64,000 nucleotides of DNA, taken from contig CAKZQG010000007.1 of assembly GCA_937139605.1 (NCBI GenBank), positions 1 through 64,000 on the forward strand. Direction: 5' to 3'. The translations under genes and the position numbers were made by a program. Source of the DNA: an uncultured bacterium (GTDB taxonomy: Bacteria; DRYD01). The notes under the pieces are model-generated. The model was not told the origin of the DNA and made no database searches. It saw only the letters and a list, made by a program, of their open reading frames with translations. The first letter of the stretch is position 1. Each line of letters begins with the position of its first letter. Positions 37,458-47,127 of this stretch are shown here, piece by piece.

Positions 37458-37946
37458 TTAAATATTTGTTTTAACAATGAAATAAATAATTTTAGCCAAA
37501 TTTAAAGCATAGTTTTCTTTTAATTCATAATCTTTATAGGGTTCAAGTTTCAATTCTGAATTATCTAAATATTTTAAATAAGTTCCGTTTGTAGAATTTA
37601 AATCCCTTACGTACCATCTATTATCTTTAAAAAAGACATTGATATGTTGTCTTGAAATCAATTTAGGATTAGATAACTTTTCAAAGATTTCTTTTCCTAA
37701 ATAATATCTTCCAATTATAGCATTATTTACAATTTCCAATTTAATTTCTTTATTTTCTAATAAAACGAGATATAAAAATTTACTTTCTTGTTTTGGTAAT
37801 TCTTTTGTTTCTTCTAATATTTTTTGCTCATTTAATTGTTGGGATTCAGTAACAGGATTAATTGAAGAAATATCAGCCATACAAATTATACATAATGTTT
37901 CAGTTACTTGGTTTTTATTTCCACAACTTGGACAAATTTTATACAT
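37458..37946 (-). CDS. Zinc-ribbon and FHA domain protein
   Basis: 162 residues. CPSCGNKNQVTETLCIIC (residues 5-22) is a Cys4 zinc ribbon; an acidic linker follows; from about 55 to 162 there is an FHA domain with IIGRYY, SRQHI and NSTNGTY, the phosphothreonine-binding set. FHA proteins dock to phosphorylated partners, so a Ser/Thr kinase should exist elsewhere. No Shine-Dalgarno is seen at this ATG. A hairpin separates it from the GFG-repeat gene upstream. Confidence 0.85.
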   Translation of the reverse strand: MYKICPSCGNKNQVTETLCIICMADISSINPVTESQQLNEQKILEETKELPKQESKFLYLVLLENKEIKLEIVNNAIIGRYYLGKEIFEKLSNPKLISRQHINVFFKDNRWYVRDLNSTNGTYLKYLDNSELKLEPYKDYELKENYALNLAKIIYFIVKTNI

Positions 37947-37962
37947 TTTAATAAAACAAATT

Positions 37963-37989
37963 AAGTAGGGACAAATTTAATCCCTACTT
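37963..37989 (-). terminator. Hairpin between the GFG-repeat gene and the FHA gene
   Basis: AAGTAGGGA and TCCCTACTT form a perfect 9-bp stem with a loop of about nine bases; the minus-strand side continues TTAATTTGTTTT. It fits an intrinsic or partial terminator for the GFG-repeat gene, with read-through to the FHA gene possible. Confidence 0.5.
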
Positions 37990-38028
37990 TAACATTCTTA
38001 TACTTATATTAAATTAAGTTTATATTTA

Positions 38029-39228
38029 TTAAAATAGATAATTATAATTTCCAAAGCCCAATCCACCAAACCCAAATCCTCCAAATCCTAATCCAAATCC
38101 TCCAAACCCAAAGCCACCAAAACCAAATCCTCCAAACCCTCCAAATCCCAAACCAAATCCACCAAATCCACCAAATCCGCCAAATCCACCAAATCCCATA
38201 TTGTAGTTAAAGCTATTATAATTATAACCAGTTAATTCTTGTCTATAATTTATTTGTTCTCCTACTTTTCTTGAATAAGAACCTTTAGTAGTATCGAGTT
38301 CTTTTATATTCCAATCGGCAGCAGATTTAAGCTCATCTTTATCAACTTTACCATCTCCGTTTTTATCTTGCCAGATATAAACACTTTTAAGTTCATCACC
38401 AGCTATTTTTCCATCTTTATTTTTATCCCATAAATCTCTTACCTTTTCCCAACCATTTTTATATTTATTTTGTTCTCCATTTATACCAGTTTCAGTCATT
38501 AAGTTTTTACCGTCTAATTTTATTTGATCATATTTTCCTTGCTTAAGTAATTCTACTTGTTCTGGAGTTAAGTAAGTAACAAAAGCATCAGTTTTATCTC
38601 CTTGAGCCTTAACCCATTGAGTTCTATCCTTTATCCCATCACCATTTATATCAAACTGAATACCATTTTCTTTACCTTTATTTTCGATAGTAGTAGTTTC
38701 ATAAGTATTTCTAAATCTATCTCTACCTCTCCATTCTTCTCTAACTTGAGTTTGTCTATTAACTTGATAATCAGTATCAGTGACTGTAGCTTTACCATCA
38801 CCATCTATATCCAATATAACAGGATCTCTTCTACCCACCCATTGACTATTAACCAATCTAGTCCCCTCTTGAACTCTCCCATCAACACTACTGAATTTAT
38901 AATCAAAAGCTTTCCCTGTTTGGATAACATCATTTTTTTCTAAGATATTGCGATAAATTGGGGTAATAGAATTATAGGAGAATCCTAAATTACCAGCATA
39001 TAGATTAGAGAATCCCATTCCAAACCCACCAAAGGCTCCAAACCCGCCAAACCCGCCAAACCCGCCAAACCCGCCAAAGCCACCAAAAGCTCCAAAACCA
39101 CCATATAAATAAGAATATAGTTGTTGATAATTAATAGCAGAACCATAGAAATTATAATTTGAAATTGTTGGACCGTAATTATACCATTCATTTCTATAAA
39201 CATTTTGAATTGAGTAATCAAATGCCAT
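38029..39228 (-). CDS. GFG-repeat protein with central Ca2+-binding EF-hand-like region
   Basis: 399 residues in three parts. Residues about 43-75 are GGFG repeats; residues about 100-320 are a hydrophilic domain with DIDGDGKATVTD, DINGDGIKD, DKNKDGKIAGDEL and DKNGDGKVDKDEL, the DxDxDG loops of EF-hands of the RTX/dockerin type; residues about 345-395 are a second block of FGGFG/GLGFGG repeats ending in NYNYLF. There is no signal peptide, and Trp/Tyr/Arg content in the middle domain is high. GFG blocks in eukaryotic nucleoporins phase-separate; here a Ca-controlled aggregate is a possibility only. Strongly biased composition suggests an abundant structural protein. The start follows GGGGGTGTG. 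Confidence 0.75.
   Translation of the reverse strand: MAFDYSIQNVYRNEWYNYGPTISNYNFYGSAINYQQLYSYLYGGFGAFGGFGGFGGFGGFGGFGAFGGFGMGFSNLYAGNLGFSYNSITPIYRNILEKNDVIQTGKAFDYKFSSVDGRVQEGTRLVNSQWVGRRDPVILDIDGDGKATVTDTDYQVNRQTQVREEWRGRDRFRNTYETTTIENKGKENGIQFDINGDGIKDRTQWVKAQGDKTDAFVTYLTPEQVELLKQGKYDQIKLDGKNLMTETGINGEQNKYKNGWEKVRDLWDKNKDGKIAGDELKSVYIWQDKNGDGKVDKDELKSAADWNIKELDTTKGSYSRKVGEQINYRQELTGYNYNSFNYNMGFGGFGGFGGFGGFGLGFGGFGGFGFGGFGFGGFGLGFGGFGFGGLGFGNYNYLF
38041..38200 (-). repeat. Tandem GFG-coding repeat, 3' block
   Basis: Degenerate 9-15 bp units of CCAAATCC(A/T/G)C type code for the C-terminal glycine-phenylalanine repeats. Variation in copy number would change protein length in whole triplets of residues. 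Confidence 0.7.
39021..39105 (-). repeat. Tandem GFG-coding repeat, 5' block
   Basis: Four perfect 9-bp units AACCCGCCA (39041-39076), with flanking degenerate copies. They code for the GGF series and are prone to slippage in multiples of three codons. Confidence 0.8.
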
Positions 39229-39272
39229 AAACTCACACCCCCTATTTTTTGTCTTTATTACCTTTCAATATA

Positions 39273-39300
39273 ATTATAATCATTTTTTTTTAAAAGTCTA
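39273..39300 (-). promoter_or_regulatory. Candidate promoter of the GFG-repeat gene
   Basis: Minus strand: TAGACT (39300-39295), 16 bp, TATAAT (39278-39273). The block AATGATTATAATTAT recurs upstream of the 36509 gene as AATGAATTATAATTAT, so a shared promoter class is possible. Inference from similarity. Confidence 0.35.
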
Positions 39301-39329
39301 CTGTCTTATAGATTTTTTTAACATTTTTT

Positions 39330-40130
39330 TTACAATTTTATTTTCCTTAAAATTACTGGCTTAGAAATTAAATAATAAAAATTACTCTCTTTATAAAGCT
39401 TAATATTCCCTCCAGGAGATTTTAATATAATTTTATTATTATTTATAATTTTTAATTTATTTAATAAATAGAAAGAAGCAACAGATCCACTACCGCAAGA
39501 TTTAGTAAACCCAACCCCCCTTTCATAACTATAAATATATAAACTATTATTCCTTTTAAAGATTAAATGGACATTAGATTCAAAATTCAAAATCTCATAC
39601 ATTTTTTTATATAAATCCCTTAAAAAATTAATTATAAAACTAGTTTTAATAAAATTATTTTCAATACAAATAACATGGGGATTACCAACATTAACATAAT
39701 AACAATTATCAAATATATTCTCCTTTAATTCAAATTTATTAGAATCAAAAGCAACAAAATAGAGTTTTTGTTTATATTTTAAATAAAATTCCCTACTAAA
39801 AGATATATTATAAAAAGTAAAATAAATATTATTAAAATTTTTATCAAATTTGAAAACATGATTAATGAATTTAGCTAAACAAGCCAAGCCATTACCAGAA
39901 ACTTCAGCTTTAGTTAAATCTATATTGTATAAATCATATGATATTTTTAAAAATAATTTATTATTTTCTAAATCATCTATTTTTATATCTTTTAATAAAA
40001 TAATCCCATCTATTTTATATTTTGTATATTCTTTTTGTAATTTATCCCTTAAAAAGCCTAAAGAATTAGAATTACTTTTAGACTTATCAAATTTTATAAA
40101 AAAAGTATTTTTAAAAGAACTAATAATCAT
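39330..40130 (-). CDS. dapF: Diaminopimelate epimerase
   Basis: 266 residues. The two catalytic Cys lie in SGNGLACLA and in TKSCGSGS near the C-terminus, with NPHVICIEN and ERGVGF also in place. DapF turns LL-DAP into meso-DAP for peptidoglycan and lysine. The sequence is divergent from standard DapF (SGNGARCF in most), but every key residue is kept. It stands apart from dapA by 5 kb. Confidence 0.85.
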   Translation of the reverse strand: MIISSFKNTFFIKFDKSKSNSNSLGFLRDKLQKEYTKYKIDGIILLKDIKIDDLENNKLFLKISYDLYNIDLTKAEVSGNGLACLAKFINHVFKFDKNFNNIYFTFYNISFSREFYLKYKQKLYFVAFDSNKFELKENIFDNCYYVNVGNPHVICIENNFIKTSFIINFLRDLYKKMYEILNFESNVHLIFKRNNSLYIYSYERGVGFTKSCGSGSVASFYLLNKLKIINNNKIILKSPGGNIKLYKESNFYYLISKPVILRKIKL

Positions 40131-40268
40131 ATTATTTAATTACAAAAATATAAATATATTTCCTGCTTATATAAAATTATCCAGTTTAAAATAAATAAAA
40201 AGGTTTTTTAAAAATTATATTTAATATTTATTGTAGGAAAAATAATAAAGTAGAGAATAAAAAAATAA

Positions 40269-41432
40269 ATGAATTCAGGGATAATAAAGCTAGCTAAATA
40301 TTTTTTAGATAAAAATTATTTTTATTTAGATGAAAAACTAAATGAGATAATAAAAAACAGGAATACAAAAAATTTTGCCCTATTAATAAACCAAGCTTCA
40401 TTTTTTAAGTACAAAAGTGAATTAATTTTTACTTTAGATTTTGTAAAAGAATTTTTCAATTTAAAAAGAGTCTTTGCGCCTCAACATGGGCTATTTCCAA
40501 TTACTCAAGCTAATATGATAACCTGGGAAAACTATTATGATCAAATTTACAATACTGAAGTAATAAGCTTATATAGTAAAGATGGATTAAAGCCTAATTC
40601 AAAATATCTTCAAGATATAGATTATATTTTAATAGATATTCAAGATATAGGGGTAAGATACTATACATATATATGGTCAATATTTTATTTAATAGAGGAA
40701 GCAACAAAATTACAAAAAGAAATAATAATATTTAATAGAAAAAATCCATTGGGTAAAACAAAAGAAGGGATATTATTAGAAGAAGAATACTTTAGTTTTG
40801 TAGGATTAGCTAAAATCCATAATAGGCACGGCTTAACAATAAAAGATATAATAAATCTAAAATTTTCTGCTAACAAATCTATACATATAGTAGATTTTAT
40901 AGAAGAAAATGAAATAAACCAAAAAGAAGCAATAAATTATTTTATTCCAACTTCACCAAATATAAATTCAATAGAAACCATATATTTTTATATAGGTTTT
41001 TGTTTATTAGAAGGAACAAATATAAGTGAAGGGAGAGGAACAACTTATCCATTTTCTATTTTTGGTGCACCATTTATTAATGAAATAAAATTAAAAAAAA
41101 GAATAGATTACTATAAACATAAATATAACTTACAAGGGGTAGAATTCATTTACCATTTATTTAAACCAACCTTTGATAAATATAAAAATGAAATATGCAG
41201 AGGCCTAAAGATGATAATAACAGATAAAAATAAATTTAAAAGCTTAAAAACAGCTTGTATAATCTTAAAAGCTATATATGATTTATATCCTGATAAATTT
41301 TATTTTCTAGATCCACCATATGAATACGAATATACCAAAAAACCAATAGATATTCTTTTCGGTAATAACTTATTAAGAGAAAGTATAAATAATGATAAAT
41401 CATTTGATAAATTAATAAATATATTACTCTAA
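40269..41432 (+). CDS. NamZ-like protein (DUF1343), no signal peptide
   Basis: 387 residues of the NamZ/DUF1343 family: FAPQHGLF, DIQDIGVRYYTYI and LEGTNISEGRGTTYPF, with the last as the strongest signature. NamZ is an exo-beta-N-acetylmuramidase that trims peptidoglycan fragments. Most known members are secreted; here the N-terminus is charged and has no signal peptide, so it may act on internalised cell-wall sugars. It lies 14 bp before the sigma-factor gene. Confidence 0.85.
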   Translation: MNSGIIKLAKYFLDKNYFYLDEKLNEIIKNRNTKNFALLINQASFFKYKSELIFTLDFVKEFFNLKRVFAPQHGLFPITQANMITWENYYDQIYNTEVISLYSKDGLKPNSKYLQDIDYILIDIQDIGVRYYTYIWSIFYLIEEATKLQKEIIIFNRKNPLGKTKEGILLEEEYFSFVGLAKIHNRHGLTIKDIINLKFSANKSIHIVDFIEENEINQKEAINYFIPTSPNINSIETIYFYIGFCLLEGTNISEGRGTTYPFSIFGAPFINEIKLKKRIDYYKHKYNLQGVEFIYHLFKPTFDKYKNEICRGLKMIITDKNKFKSLKTACIILKAIYDLYPDKFYFLDPPYEYEYTKKPIDILFGNNLLRESINNDKSFDKLINILL

Positions 41433-41446
41433 AATCCATCTAAAGC

Positions 41447-42163
41447 ATGATAGAAGATTTGGAAATATGGAAAGAATATAAAGAGAATTTTAACTTAGAT
41501 GCAAGAGATTTTTTAATAGAAAAATACTTAGAATATTCTTTTAAAATAGTCTTAAAAATATATAGAAAATATAAAGATATAGTAAATATAGATCAAGAGG
41601 AGCTATATGGGATTTCTTCTTTTATTCTATTAAGAGCTATTGAAAAATTTGATTATAAAAAAGGAGTTAGTTTCATAAAATTTTTTAATACTTTTAGCAA
41701 ATGGCTATTAAAAAATGAATTATCTAAATATATGAATTTATCCTTAAGGAATCAAAACAGAATAATAAAAAATATAGAAGAACTAACTAAAAATAATAAA
41801 GATAACAATAAAAAAGATTCTTATAATAAATTAGTTAAACTTTTATTAAAATTATCTTATAGAAATATAAACTATTTAGATGAAAAAATAAAAGATAATA
41901 ATCTAACTTATATAGAAACAATACAATCAAATGAAAACATAGAATATAACATAGAGTTAAAAGAGATAACACAACATGTAATCAATTTTATAAATTACGA
42001 TTTAACAGATTCAGAAAGAAAAATAATAGAAATGAAATACTTTAAAGATATGGAATTAATACAAATATCAAAAGAATTAAATATATCATTACAAAGGTGC
42101 TCACAAATCCATAAAAAAGCCTTAGAAAAAATAAAAGAATACTTACTTAATAAAATAACCTAA
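41447..42163 (+). CDS. Sigma-70 family factor, FliA/WhiG-like
   Basis: 238 residues with region 2 (DQEELYGISSFILLRAIEKFDYKKG and SFIKFFNTFSKWLLKNEL), a shortened region 3 and region 4 (LTDSERKIIEMKYFKDMELIQISKELNIS helix-turn-helix). It is a group 3 factor like FliA or WhiG, but no flagellar gene is near. It has no visible Shine-Dalgarno. A role in directing the non-sigma-70 elements seen in this window is a guess. Confidence 0.8.
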   Translation: MIEDLEIWKEYKENFNLDARDFLIEKYLEYSFKIVLKIYRKYKDIVNIDQEELYGISSFILLRAIEKFDYKKGVSFIKFFNTFSKWLLKNELSKYMNLSLRNQNRIIKNIEELTKNNKDNNKKDSYNKLVKLLLKLSYRNINYLDEKIKDNNLTYIETIQSNENIEYNIELKEITQHVINFINYDLTDSERKIIEMKYFKDMELIQISKELNISLQRCSQIHKKALEKIKEYLLNKIT

Positions 42164-42258
42164 AACTTTAATAACTTAAAAATAATTTTAAAAGGTAAAA
42201 TATAGAAAAAATAGAAAGTAATAATATAAAAATTATATTAAAGAGAGGTGTTTTATAA

Positions 42259-42825
42259 GTGTCAAGAATTTGTATAAAATGTGGTTTTAGTAACAATGAT
42301 GCTTCTATTTATTGTGAGAAATGTGGTGCAGTATTGCCTAAGATAAATAAAGGAGTAATGAGACCTGCAAGAGCTAAAATAACAAAAAACTACGAAATAA
42401 TCAAAACTAAGGTAGAGCAACTATTAGCCAATGAAATAGATTATGATGAGTACTATAAAACCTTAGATAAACTTTATGAAAAAATAGAAGAAGCAGGAGT
42501 AGCAGTAGAAAATACAGAAATATCTGAAGAATTATATCCATATTTTAAAGAACAAATAGAAATAGGATTAACTGGTATAGATTTATTTTTACAAGCTATA
42601 AATGAATTAAGAACATTACCTGAATTATTAGATGTTTTATATGACCCTAATTCAACCCCAGAAGTAATAGAAAATGTAACCCAGGAAATAGAAAAAGTAA
42701 AAAATGCAGGTTTAGAAATGGCTGCAGAAGCTACAGAACACCTTAACTTAGCTTTAGAGATGGCTATTGAAAATATGAGTAGATGGAGAGAAGAAGAAGA
42801 TATAACAGGTGGATATTATGTATAA
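42259..42825 (+). CDS. Zinc-ribbon protein with helical C-terminal domain
   Basis: 188 residues from a GTG start behind GAGAGGTG. Residues 5-22 form a Cys4 ribbon (CIKCG...CEKCG). The remainder is an acidic alpha-helical bundle (about 40-188), probably protein-binding. It lies between the sigma-factor gene and comM. The role is unknown. Confidence 0.65.
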   Translation: MSRICIKCGFSNNDASIYCEKCGAVLPKINKGVMRPARAKITKNYEIIKTKVEQLLANEIDYDEYYKTLDKLYEKIEEAGVAVENTEISEELYPYFKEQIEIGLTGIDLFLQAINELRTLPELLDVLYDPNSTPEVIENVTQEIEKVKNAGLEMAAEATEHLNLALEMAIENMSRWREEEDITGGYYV

Positions 42826-42849
42826 TAACTTATTTTAAAATATACAATA

Positions 42850-44457
42850 ATGTATTCTTTTGTATTTACTTTAAACTTAGATTATAATAACCCTGAATTA
42901 ATTAAAGTAGAGTGTGTTAGTTCAAAAGGGATTCCTTCAATAAATTTAGTAGGTCTTCCTTCAAAAGTTTTAAATGAATCAAAAGAACGAATCAAAACGG
43001 TATTTAATATTCTTAGTATAGATCTACCTCCTAAAAAATATATAATTAATTTACTTCCAGTAGATTTAGTAAAAGATGGTTCCCACTTTGATTTACCCAT
43101 TGCTTTATCTTTATTAAAAAATATTAAACAAAATTTATCAATAGAAAATAATTTCATAATATTAGGAGAATTAGGATTAAATGGAGAAATTTATCCTGTT
43201 AAAGGGATTATTAATTTCTTTGTTAATTTTCTAAAAAGTAATAATTTACAAAATATTTTTTATAATACCTTAAAATCTAAAAATCTATTCTTCATATTAC
43301 CTTTTGACAATAAAAAAGATATATTAATATTTAAAGAGTACAATTCAACTAAAATTAACAATTTATATTTTTATTTTATAAAGGATATAAAAGAATTATT
43401 AGAAAATAAGTTAGTATTTAAGAAATTAAATGAAATAGAAATAGAAATAGATAAAAATATAGTTCAAAATTTTAGTAGTGATAAATACATAAGGGAATAT
43501 ATAGATCTATTTAATTCAATAAAGGGGCAAGAATTAGGGAAATATGGTTTAGCAATAAGTGCTGCTGGTTTCCATAATATATTATTTATAGGACCTCCAG
43601 GAACTGGTAAAAGTTTATTAGCTAAATCAATTATATCTTTATTACCTAAGGTAAGTATAAATGAATTCATAGAAATAGCTTCTATTTATAATTACGAAGG
43701 GATAAAAGATTACGAAAAATATAAGGAAATACGGCCGTTTAGAGAACCCCATCATAGTTCATCCTATGCTGCAATAATAGGTGGAGGTAAAAACATTAAA
43801 ATAGGAGAAGTAGGATTATCTCATTTAGGAGTATTATTTCTAGATGAATTACCTGAATTCAATAGACAAGTTATAGAATCCCTAAGACAACCTTTAGAAC
43901 AAAAAAATATAACTATATCCAGAATTAATTCAAAAATTACTTATCCTTGTAATTTTTTACTAATATGTGCAATGAATCCTTGTCCTTGCGGATTTTATAA
44001 AACTGGTATAAAAGAGTGTGTTTGTAGTTTTAACAATATTTCAAAATATTGGAACAAAATATCAGGACCTATTTTAGATAGAATCGATATATTTATTGAA
44101 ATAAATAATATAGAATTTGATAAACTCATTACTACTAATACTAACGAATATTCAAAATATAAAGAATTAGTAGAAAAAGCTTATAATATGCAAAAAACCA
44201 GAAACCCTTATAAATTTAATTCTAATTATAACATAAAAGAAATAGAAGAATATTGTTATAATTCCCTTGATAACAAATCAAAAAATCTATTAAAAAAATT
44301 ATATGAAAAATATAAATTATCTATAAGGAAATATCACAGAATATTAAAATTATCCAGAACTATTGCAGATAGTCAAGAGAGTAACATAATCAAAGAAGAA
44401 CATTTATTAAATGCTTTTAAATTATCTTTTAACAGATATAATAATTTTATAGAATAA
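42850..44457 (+). CDS. comM: YifB/ComM-family AAA ATPase
   Basis: 535 residues: an N-terminal Lon-like S16 domain (residues 1-170, NLVGLPSKVLNESKERI), the Mg-chelatase AAA core with GPPGTGKSLLA, FREPHHSSSYAAIIGGG and GVLFLDELPEF, a Cys cluster CAMNPCPCGF/CVCS, and the C-terminal Mg-chelatase helical domain. ComM is a hexameric branch-migration helicase that helps integrate transformed DNA. No other competence genes are in the window except the pilin-like genes, which agree with uptake but do not prove it. Confidence 0.93.
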   Translation: MYSFVFTLNLDYNNPELIKVECVSSKGIPSINLVGLPSKVLNESKERIKTVFNILSIDLPPKKYIINLLPVDLVKDGSHFDLPIALSLLKNIKQNLSIENNFIILGELGLNGEIYPVKGIINFFVNFLKSNNLQNIFYNTLKSKNLFFILPFDNKKDILIFKEYNSTKINNLYFYFIKDIKELLENKLVFKKLNEIEIEIDKNIVQNFSSDKYIREYIDLFNSIKGQELGKYGLAISAAGFHNILFIGPPGTGKSLLAKSIISLLPKVSINEFIEIASIYNYEGIKDYEKYKEIRPFREPHHSSSYAAIIGGGKNIKIGEVGLSHLGVLFLDELPEFNRQVIESLRQPLEQKNITISRINSKITYPCNFLLICAMNPCPCGFYKTGIKECVCSFNNISKYWNKISGPILDRIDIFIEINNIEFDKLITTNTNEYSKYKELVEKAYNMQKTRNPYKFNSNYNIKEIEEYCYNSLDNKSKNLLKKLYEKYKLSIRKYHRILKLSRTIADSQESNIIKEEHLLNAFKLSFNRYNNFIE

Positions 44458-44582
44458 ATAAACAATAATGAAATAAAAAAGAAGGTAAATATTTAAATTT
44501 ATAGAATATTAAAATTGTAAGAGTATAATGAGTTATCAATTATAAATTATAGTAAATAATTTTAAAAAAGGAGGTAATGTAA

Positions 44583-45779
44583 ATGGCAAAAGCCAAATTT
44601 GTAAGAACAAAACCACACCTTAACGTAGGAACAATAGGACATATAGACCACGGAAAAACCACTTTAACTGCAGCTATAACTAAAGTATTAGCTATGAGAA
44701 AAATGGCTCAATTTGTAGCATATGATCAAATAGATAAAGCTCCAGAAGAAAAAGCAAGGGGAATAACAATTAATATAGCACACGTTGAATATGAAAGTGA
44801 TAAAAGACATTATGCTCATGTAGATTGTCCAGGACACGTTGACTATATTAAAAACATGATAACAGGTGCTGCTCAAATGGATGGAGCTATATTAGTAGTA
44901 GCTGCTACAGACGGTCCAATGCCCCAAACAAGAGAACATATACTATTAGCAAGGCAAGTAGGAGTACCTAAAATTGTTGTATTTATAAACAAAATAGATG
45001 ACCCTTCCGTTGATAGCGAATTAGTTGATTTAGTTGAAATGGAAGTAAGAGAATTATTAAGTAAATATGGATTTGATGGAGATAATACTCCAGTAATAAG
45101 GGGTAGCGCTTTAAAAGCTCTAGAAAGTGATTCAGAAAACGAATGGACTCAAAAAATAGTAGATTTAGTTAAAGCAATGGACGAATATTTTGAAGAACCT
45201 CCTAGAGAAATTGATAAACCATTCCTAATGCCAGTAGAAGATGTATTTAGTATAACCGGAAGAGGTACAGTAGTCACAGGTAGAGTAGAAAGAGGAAGAT
45301 TATTACCAAACACAGAAGTAGAAATCCTTGGATTAAGAAGAGATCCAATCAAAACAGTAGTAACAAGTATAGAAATGTTTAGAAAGATACTAGATGAAGC
45401 CCTACCAGGAGACAATGTTGGTTTGTTATTAAGAGGTACAGGAAAAGATGAAGTTGAAAGAGGAATGGTAGTTGCTATACCAGGTAGTGTCAAAGTATAT
45501 ACTAAATTCAAAGCAAATGTTTATGTGTTATCTAAAGAAGAAGGTGGAAGACAAAAACCATTCTCTAGCGGTTACAGACCTCAATTTTATGTAAGAACAG
45601 CAGATGTAACCGGTACAATAAAATTACCTGAAAATGTTCAAATGGTAATGCCTGGCGATAACGTAGAATTTGAAGTAGAATTAATTCAACCTGTAGCTTT
45701 AGAAAAAGGTCAAAGATTCGCAATAAGAGAAGGTGGAAAAACTGTAGGTGCTGGCGTTGTTACTGAGCTAATTGAATAA
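44583..45779 (+). CDS. tuf: Translation elongation factor Tu
   Basis: 398 residues: [11 protein letters not shown] (P-loop), [12 protein letters not shown] (G3), NKID (G4) and SALK (G5), then domains 2 and 3. GHIDHGKT (Ile, not Val) and the [16 protein letters not shown] stretch read like Thermotoga-type EF-Tu. It is preceded by an AAAGGAGG site and starts the tuf-rpmG-secE-nusG cluster. It delivers aminoacyl-tRNA to the ribosome. No second copy is in the window. Confidence 0.98.
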   Translation: MAKAKFVRTKPHLNVGTIGHIDHGKTTLTAAITKVLAMRKMAQFVAYDQIDKAPEEKARGITINIAHVEYESDKRHYAHVDCPGHVDYIKNMITGAAQMDGAILVVAATDGPMPQTREHILLARQVGVPKIVVFINKIDDPSVDSELVDLVEMEVRELLSKYGFDGDNTPVIRGSALKALESDSENEWTQKIVDLVKAMDEYFEEPPREIDKPFLMPVEDVFSITGRGTVVTGRVERGRLLPNTEVEILGLRRDPIKTVVTSIEMFRKILDEALPGDNVGLLLRGTGKDEVERGMVVAIPGSVKVYTKFKANVYVLSKEEGGRQKPFSSGYRPQFYVRTADVTGTIKLPENVQMVMPGDNVEFEVELIQPVALEKGQRFAIREGGKTVGAGVVTELIE

Positions 45780-45801
45780 TATTATATTCGTTATATTAAT
45801 T

Positions 45802-45839
45802 AAAACAGGAGAGGGACTTTTTCTCTCTCCTGTTTTTTT
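45802..45839 (+). terminator. Intrinsic terminator of tuf
   Basis: ACAGGAGAG pairs with CTCTCCTGT (9 bp, loop of eleven) and is followed by TTTTTTT. It lies 22 bp after the tuf stop and is the clearest intrinsic terminator in the window. Confidence 0.9.
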
Positions 45840-45910
45840 AAATAATTTAAATAATTTAAATAATTATAGGTAATTAAATATTAGTATATAAGTGATGGGG
45901 GTATAATTTT

Positions 45911-46075
45911 ATGGCTGCTAAAGGTAATAGAATTCTTATTTATTTATCTTGTTCTAAATGTAAAGCTAAAAATTATGTAACTTCTAAAAATAGAGTTAAA
46001 ACCACTAATAAACTAAAATTAAATAAATTCTGTAAACATTGTAAAACTCATACTGAACATACAGAAGTTAAATAA
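45911..46075 (+). CDS. rpmG: Ribosomal protein L33
   Basis: 54 residues, too short for most gene calls: MAAKGNRILIYLSCSKCKAKNY, with two CxxC pairs (SCSKCKA and FCKHCKT), the zinc-binding form of L33. GGGGGTAT precedes the ATG. It fits the usual order ahead of secE and nusG. Confidence 0.93.
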   Translation: MAAKGNRILIYLSCSKCKAKNYVTSKNRVKTTNKLKLNKFCKHCKTHTEHTEVK

Positions 46076-46094
46076 TTAATATATTAACAAAACG

Positions 46095-46286
46095 ATGATA
46101 AATAAAATAAAATCATTTATAAATGAAATAAAAGAGGAATTAAAAAAAATAAGCTATCCTGATAAAAAAGCATTAAAAAGCGCAACCTATTCCATTATTT
46201 TTATCGTTTTCTTTGTAGCTATTTATATGGAAATCATAGATCTTATATTTAAAGCTATTTTAAAGTATGTATTTAATATATATTAA
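46095..46286 (+). CDS. secE: Preprotein translocase subunit SecE
   Basis: 63 residues: a basic amphipathic N-terminal helix (INEIKEELKKISYPDKKAL) and a single membrane helix near 30-55. This is the short, single-span SecE of most bacteria, which holds SecY in the translocon. It starts 20 bp after rpmG. Confidence 0.93.
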   Translation: MINKIKSFINEIKEELKKISYPDKKALKSATYSIIFIVFFVAIYMEIIDLIFKAILKYVFNIY

Positions 46287-46322
46287 TTTTCATAATTATT
46301 AAAAAATAAAGTAGGTGAAAAT

Positions 46323-46979
46323 ATGGAAAATAATTTAAATATAAATAATAATTTAAATCTAGAAAATACTACTAATAATGAAAATGAATTAAATGAAGAG
46401 AAATTAGAAAAAGAAATTACAATAGAATATTATAATCAATTAAAATCTCATCCTCAATCAGAATGGTATGTAATACATACTATGTCAGGTATGGAAGAAG
46501 AAGTTAAAAAAATTATAGAAACTAAAATTAATAATTTGAAATTAAAAGATAAAATATTTAGAATAATAATTCCTGTAGAAAAAGAAATTAAATATAAAGC
46601 AGGCAAAAAGAAAGAAATAAACAAAAGATTATTTCCCGGGTATATTTTTATAGAAATGATATTAGATAATGAAACGTGGAGTTTTATAAAAAGTATCCAA
46701 GGAGTAACAGGTTTTGTAGGTCCCCAAGAAAAACCAACTCCATTAACAGAATTGGAATTAGAAAAAATAAGACCATTTATAGAAGGTAGAGTTATAATAA
46801 AGAAAAATGAGTTAAACATAGGCGATAAAGTTAGGATAATTAATGGTCCATTTAAAGATACTCAAGGAGTAGTAGAAAAAATTATCCCCGAAAAAAATAA
46901 AGTCATAGTATCAATTATTATCTTTGGTAGAGAAATACCAACTGAACTTGATATTAATGAATGCGAAAAAATAGAGTAA
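46323..46979 (+). CDS. nusG: Transcription factor NusG
   Basis: 218 residues. After an Asn/Glu-rich N-terminal tail (about 1-40) come the NGN domain (EWYVIHTMSGMEEEVKK; LFPGYIFIEM; VTGFVGPQEKP) and the KOW domain (IGDKVRIINGPFKDTQGVVE). It binds RNA polymerase and links to the ribosome or Rho. The genes that normally follow (rplK, rplA, rplJ, rplL) are absent; the M48-like gene comes next. Confidence 0.95.
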   Translation: MENNLNINNNLNLENTTNNENELNEEKLEKEITIEYYNQLKSHPQSEWYVIHTMSGMEEEVKKIIETKINNLKLKDKIFRIIIPVEKEIKYKAGKKKEINKRLFPGYIFIEMILDNETWSFIKSIQGVTGFVGPQEKPTPLTELELEKIRPFIEGRVIIKKNELNIGDKVRIINGPFKDTQGVVEKIIPEKNKVIVSIIIFGREIPTELDINECEKIE

Positions 46980-47107
46980 TTTTAATAAAATAGTTTTACC
47001 AAAACCATGTAATTTTTTATATATAAATTTATCTTCATATTAGTTTCTGTGCATAATATTTACAAAAATAGGAAGCGCTCACCTTACAAGCAGTAGAGAG
47101 AGAGTAG

Positions 47108-47127
47108 TTTATAATTTAAATTATAAA
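47108..47127. promoter_or_regulatory. 20-bp perfect A+T palindrome upstream of the M48-like gene
   Basis: TTTATAATTTAAATTATAAA is its own reverse complement and lies about 100 bp before the 47225 start; the spacer 46980-47224 is otherwise featureless. It may be an operator or a chance A+T palindrome. Confidence 0.3.

Noticed and set aside
38041-39105. Possible CRISPR array in the repeated region
   Set aside because: Units are 9-15 bp without unique spacers and code for GFG repeats.
38985-39236. Overlapping frame in the GFG-repeat gene giving LAGLAGLAGL repeats
   Set aside because: It is a frame shadow of the 9-bp tandem repeat.
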